Position numbers and translations under genes: made by a program. The notes under the pieces are model-generated. The model searched no databases. It was not told the DNA's origin and worked only from the letters and a program-made list of their open reading frames with translations. DNA of 64,000 nucleotides, from the NCBI RefSeq assembly GCF_900156695.1, contig NZ_FTOM01000002.1, positions 682,001-746,000 on the forward strand, read 5' to 3'. The DNA is from Phaeovulum vinaykumarii. Its GTDB lineage: Bacteria; Pseudomonadota; Alphaproteobacteria; Rhodobacterales; Rhodobacteraceae. This document shows, one piece after another, positions 61,902 through 64,000 of this stretch (the stretch's first letter is position 1; every line of letters starts with the position of its first letter).

Positions 61902-62387
61902 ATGGATTTCGCCCCCTATCCCCGACGACCGCGCGGTGGGCTCACGCTCTTGCCCATGATCAACGTGGTCTTCCTGCTGCTGATCTTCTTCCTGCTGGCC
62001 GCGCAGATCCGCCCCGCGCCGCCCTTCACGACCGAGCTGCCGGAACTTTCCGACCCCGCGCGGCTGGCCGAGGAGGCGCGCGGGCGCTTCACGCTCTATC
62101 TGGGCGCTGACGGGCGTCTGGGGTTTCGGGATCGGGCCGGAGAGGCCGCGCGCGTGCTGGCCGATCTGGCCGCGGCGCGCAGGGCCCATTGCGCGGTGCA
62201 CGACTGCACGGCCGAGGCGCCCCAGCTGATCCTGCGCGCCGATCGGGCGGTGCCGGCCGCGCGCCTGGCCGGGCTTCTGCCCCGGATCGCGGGCGCGGGC
62301 TTCGGGCGCATCGCGCTGGTGGCGCAGGGGCGGGCCGCCGTGGATCGGACCTCGGGCGGGCAGGGGGGCGGGCAGGGGGGCGGCTGA
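61902..62387 (+). CDS. ExbD-type biopolymer transport protein (second copy)
   Basis: This 161-residue ExbD-like protein has the TM helix at LTLLPMINVVFLLLIFFLLA. The position of the essential Asp, present in the first copy (PMIDVVF), is Asn here (PMINVVF). I infer that this copy does not carry protons itself. The periplasmic part has a Cys pair (HCAVHDC) and a C-terminal Gly/Gln run (GGQGGGQGGG). Its stop overlaps the tonB start. Confidence 0.85.
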   Translation: MDFAPYPRRPRGGLTLLPMINVVFLLLIFFLLAAQIRPAPPFTTELPELSDPARLAEEARGRFTLYLGADGRLGFRDRAGEAARVLADLAAARRAHCAVHDCTAEAPQLILRADRAVPAARLAGLLPRIAGAGFGRIALVAQGRAAVDRTSGGQGGGQGGG

Positions 62388-63337
62388 TGGCGGGACGGCT
62401 GGTCGAGATGACGGGCTTTGCGCTGCTGGCGATCGGGGCCCATGTGGCGGTGATGGCCGCGCTGCCGCCGATGCCCGGTGGGGCCTCCGGCGGCGGTGCG
62501 CGCGGCGCCGGCGCGATCACGCTGGTGGCCGCCGATGCCGCGACGGCCGCGCAGGTCGCGCGCTGGGAACGGGTGCAACTGCCCGAACCCGAACTGGTCC
62601 TGCCCGACACCCCGCCGCCCGTGGCGGTCGAACCTGCCCCCCCGCCGCCTGTGGCGGCAGAGACTTCGACGCCGCCCGTCGCGGCCCTGCCTGTCGTGCC
62701 GGTTCCCCCGGCTTTCGAAGCCCCGGCGTCCGAAGCCGCATCTCTGGACGCCCCAGACCCCGAGACTGCGGCCCCCGAGATTGCGGCCCCCGAGACTGCG
62801 GCCCCCGAGACTGCGGTCCCTGAAGCCCCGGCCCCCGATCCGGGTCTTGCGACCGCCCGCCCGCGCCCCAAGCCCGCGCGGCAAACGGCACCGCAGCGTC
62901 CCCGCTCCGATCCCGCGGCGAAGGCCGCCCCTGGAAAGACGGAGCCGGCGAAGGCGCCCCCCAGCGTGGCCGAGATCGCCCGCGGGCAGGGCGGCGCCGG
63001 TGCGCGCGGCGCGCAGGCGGGGGCGGCGTCGGCCCTGTCCGAGGCGCGCCGGCAGAGCGATCTGGCTGCCTGGGGGGGCAAGATCCGCAGCCGGATCGAG
63101 CGCGCCAAGCGCTATCCCACCGGCGCGCGCGGGCTGCGCGGACAGGTGACGCTGGTGCTGACGGTCACGCCCGCGGGCCAGATCGCGGCGGTGCGTGTGG
63201 CGCGGTCATCGGGTCATGCGCTTCTGGATCAGGCCGCGTTGCACGCCGCGCGCCGCGCCGGGCAGCTGCCGCGCGCCCCGGCCTCGCTGCGCGCGGCCAG
63301 CTACACCTTCACCCTGAAGATGAGCTTTTCCGGCTGA
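62387..63337 (+). CDS. tonB: TonB energy-transducing protein
   Basis: This 316-residue inner-membrane protein spans the periplasm. An N-terminal TM helix (MTGFALLAIGAHVAVMAAL) precedes a long Pro/Ala/Glu-rich rod (about 60-200) with PEPELVLPDTPPPVAVEP and a set of PETAA-type pentads, then the C-terminal TonB fold: AWGGKIRSRIERAKRYPTGA, GQVTLVLTVTPAGQIAAVRV, SSGHALLDQAAL and FTLKMSF. The rod includes four 15-bp repeats at 62762-62821. It closes the btu/exb operon and would serve BtuB. Confidence 0.93.
   Translation: MAGRLVEMTGFALLAIGAHVAVMAALPPMPGGASGGGARGAGAITLVAADAATAAQVARWERVQLPEPELVLPDTPPPVAVEPAPPPPVAAETSTPPVAALPVVPVPPAFEAPASEAASLDAPDPETAAPEIAAPETAAPETAVPEAPAPDPGLATARPRPKPARQTAPQRPRSDPAAKAAPGKTEPAKAPPSVAEIARGQGGAGARGAQAGAASALSEARRQSDLAAWGGKIRSRIERAKRYPTGARGLRGQVTLVLTVTPAGQIAAVRVARSSGHALLDQAALHAARRAGQLPRAPASLRAASYTFTLKMSFSG
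62762..62821 (+). repeat. Four 15-bp tandem repeats in the tonB rod region
   Basis: Units of the type GAGACTGCGGCCCCC start at 62762, 62777, 62792 and 62807 and differ by one or two bases. They encode PETAA/PEIAA pentads of the periplasm-spanning rod. Confidence 0.88.
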
Positions 63338-63370
63338 CCGGCGCAGACACCGGCCCTTTTCCCCTCTGCG

Positions 63371-63413
63371 CATAAAAATTTGTAAACAATTTCAAGTTAT
63401 TGTGCAGCAATAA
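63371..63413 (+). promoter_or_regulatory. AT-rich upstream region with inverted repeat
   Basis: In strongly GC-rich surroundings this stretch is mostly A and T and holds TTATTG-TGCAG-CAATAA (63397-63413), a perfect 6-bp inverted repeat. It probably contains the promoter of the following gene; no clear -35/-10 pair could be chosen. Confidence 0.4.
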
Positions 63414-63435
63414 GAACTTTTGGCCGGTCCGCGTC

Positions 63436-64000
63436 TTGTCCAACGCCACGATCACGGGAAACAACGGAAGCAATGCCGCGACGGTGACGAACGCGACAGA
63501 CGGCGCCGGCGTGCCGTCTCAATCGGGGGCAAGCGTCACCGTCCAGACCACCAGCGCGACCGTTTCCGACACCGGCCATTTCTACGACGTCAACTTCGTG
63601 GACGGCGATGACACGCTGATCGGCGTGAACATGCCCTGGCCCAATCCGGCCAGCGGCGACACGCTGGGCTTTGACCATATCAACATGGGCTCGGGGCAGG
63701 ATTTCGCCTCGCTCAGCCGCAGCGGCTTTTACAGCACGCTTGACATGGGCGGCGGCGACGACCGGCTGATCCTCGACAATTCCGGCGGCCGCGACGTCCT
63801 TCTGGGCGACGGCAACGACTTCACCCGTCTCGACATGAGCGGCGCCGACCGTGCCTCGGAGGAAGAACTGGCCCAGAAGGTCGGGCATGCGCCGATGGAT
63901 CTGGACGGCGGCACCGGCAATGACACGCTGAACCTGGTGGGCGACTGGACGCTGACGCTTTCGGCGGGCAATTTCACGCTGGACACCGACGGCAACGGCT
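63436..64000 (+). CDS. Secreted calcium-binding-repeat (RTX-like) protein, cut by window end
   Basis: An open frame runs to the window edge without a stop. The translation starts near SNATITGNNGSNAATVTNATDG and then shows Asp/Gly-rich strings such as VDGDDTLIGVN, MGGGDDRLILDNSGGRD, LLGDGNDF and LDGGTGNDTLNLVG, which resemble degenerate haemolysin-type nonapeptides. RTX proteins are exported by type I systems and fold on Ca2+ binding. No ATG is available at the start; TTG at 63436 (or TTG at 63400) is my best guess, with no clear ribosome site. Function unknown. Confidence 0.6.
   Translation, partial: MSNATITGNNGSNAATVTNATDGAGVPSQSGASVTVQTTSATVSDTGHFYDVNFVDGDDTLIGVNMPWPNPASGDTLGFDHINMGSGQDFASLSRSGFYSTLDMGGGDDRLILDNSGGRDVLLGDGNDFTRLDMSGADRASEEELAQKVGHAPMDLDGGTGNDTLNLVGDWTLTLSAGNFTLDTDGNG

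Overview
The window is about 64 kb of very GC-rich, gene-dense DNA from an alphaproteobacterium of the Rhodobacterales (Rhodobacter/Rhodovulum/Paracoccus-like). Lineage markers are the trgA-trgB-cysK tellurite locus known from Rhodobacter sphaeroides, two ModE-type regulators plus a free Mop protein (the mopA/mopB/mop set of Rhodobacter capsulatus), a CbiZ-type cobinamide amidohydrolase in a B12-riboswitch operon, GapR (DUF2312), and DUF4169 and ribbon-helix-helix genes next to fumC. I see no phage, insertion sequence or CRISPR array, so this looks like ordinary chromosome with some unusual gene designs in it.

Layout. 0-5 kb: the end of lolD, a c-type cytochrome lipoprotein, a secreted ClpP-like protein, a YbjN-like protein, proC, a CsaA-like tRNA-binding protein and a 2-hydroxyacid dehydrogenase. 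4.8-11.9 kb: a leucine/isovalerate degradation operon (isovaleryl-CoA dehydrogenase, both 3-methylcrotonyl-CoA carboxylase subunits, HMG-CoA lyase, methylglutaconyl-CoA hydratase) with a likely repressor site on its promoter and a periplasmic LprI-like gene inside it. 12-16.6 kb (minus strand): an HBM-type chemoreceptor, a frameshifted secreted metzincin with cysteine repeats, and tRNA-Gln(TTG). 16.8-21.3 kb: a flagellar switch-domain protein, a DksA/TraR-like zinc protein, a degenerate FadB-like protein, a small membrane protein and gapR. 21.3-30.7 kb: photolyase, a cyclopropane-fatty-acid-synthase relative, trgA-trgB-cysK, a large MscS channel and an AI-2E family exporter. 30.8-35.6 kb: infC with an apparent AUA start codon, fumC and its small followers, a DUF502 membrane protein, a small acidic protein and a 36-residue entericidin-like lipoprotein. 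35.5-44 kb: a peptide-binding protein, a probable small RNA, bdhA, and a ugpBAEC glycerol-3-phosphate importer with a possible PHO box and a trailing phosphodiesterase-like gene.

44-54.8 kb is the most interesting part. A 951-residue protein joins a complete Amt ammonium transporter to four HAMP-like repeats and a methyl-accepting chemotaxis signalling tail. It sits at the end of a same-strand run: mopA, modABC, a second molybdate/tungstate-type ABC transporter, then the Amt chemoreceptor. mop and mopB face the other way across an intergenic region with three candidate Mo-boxes. Molybdate uptake, molybdate-dependent regulation and ammonium sensing are therefore physically linked, which would suit a nitrogen fixer; no nif or anf gene lies in the window, so that is inference.

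54.9-63.4 kb is a self-contained cobalamin acquisition operon: B12 riboswitch, btuB, btuF, btuC, btuD, cbiZ, exbB, two exbD genes and tonB. The window ends inside a secreted protein with degenerate RTX-like calcium-binding repeats. A recurring feature is short exact tandem duplication at the 3' ends of genes (mscS, AI-2E exporter, bdhA, btuF) and inside tonB.
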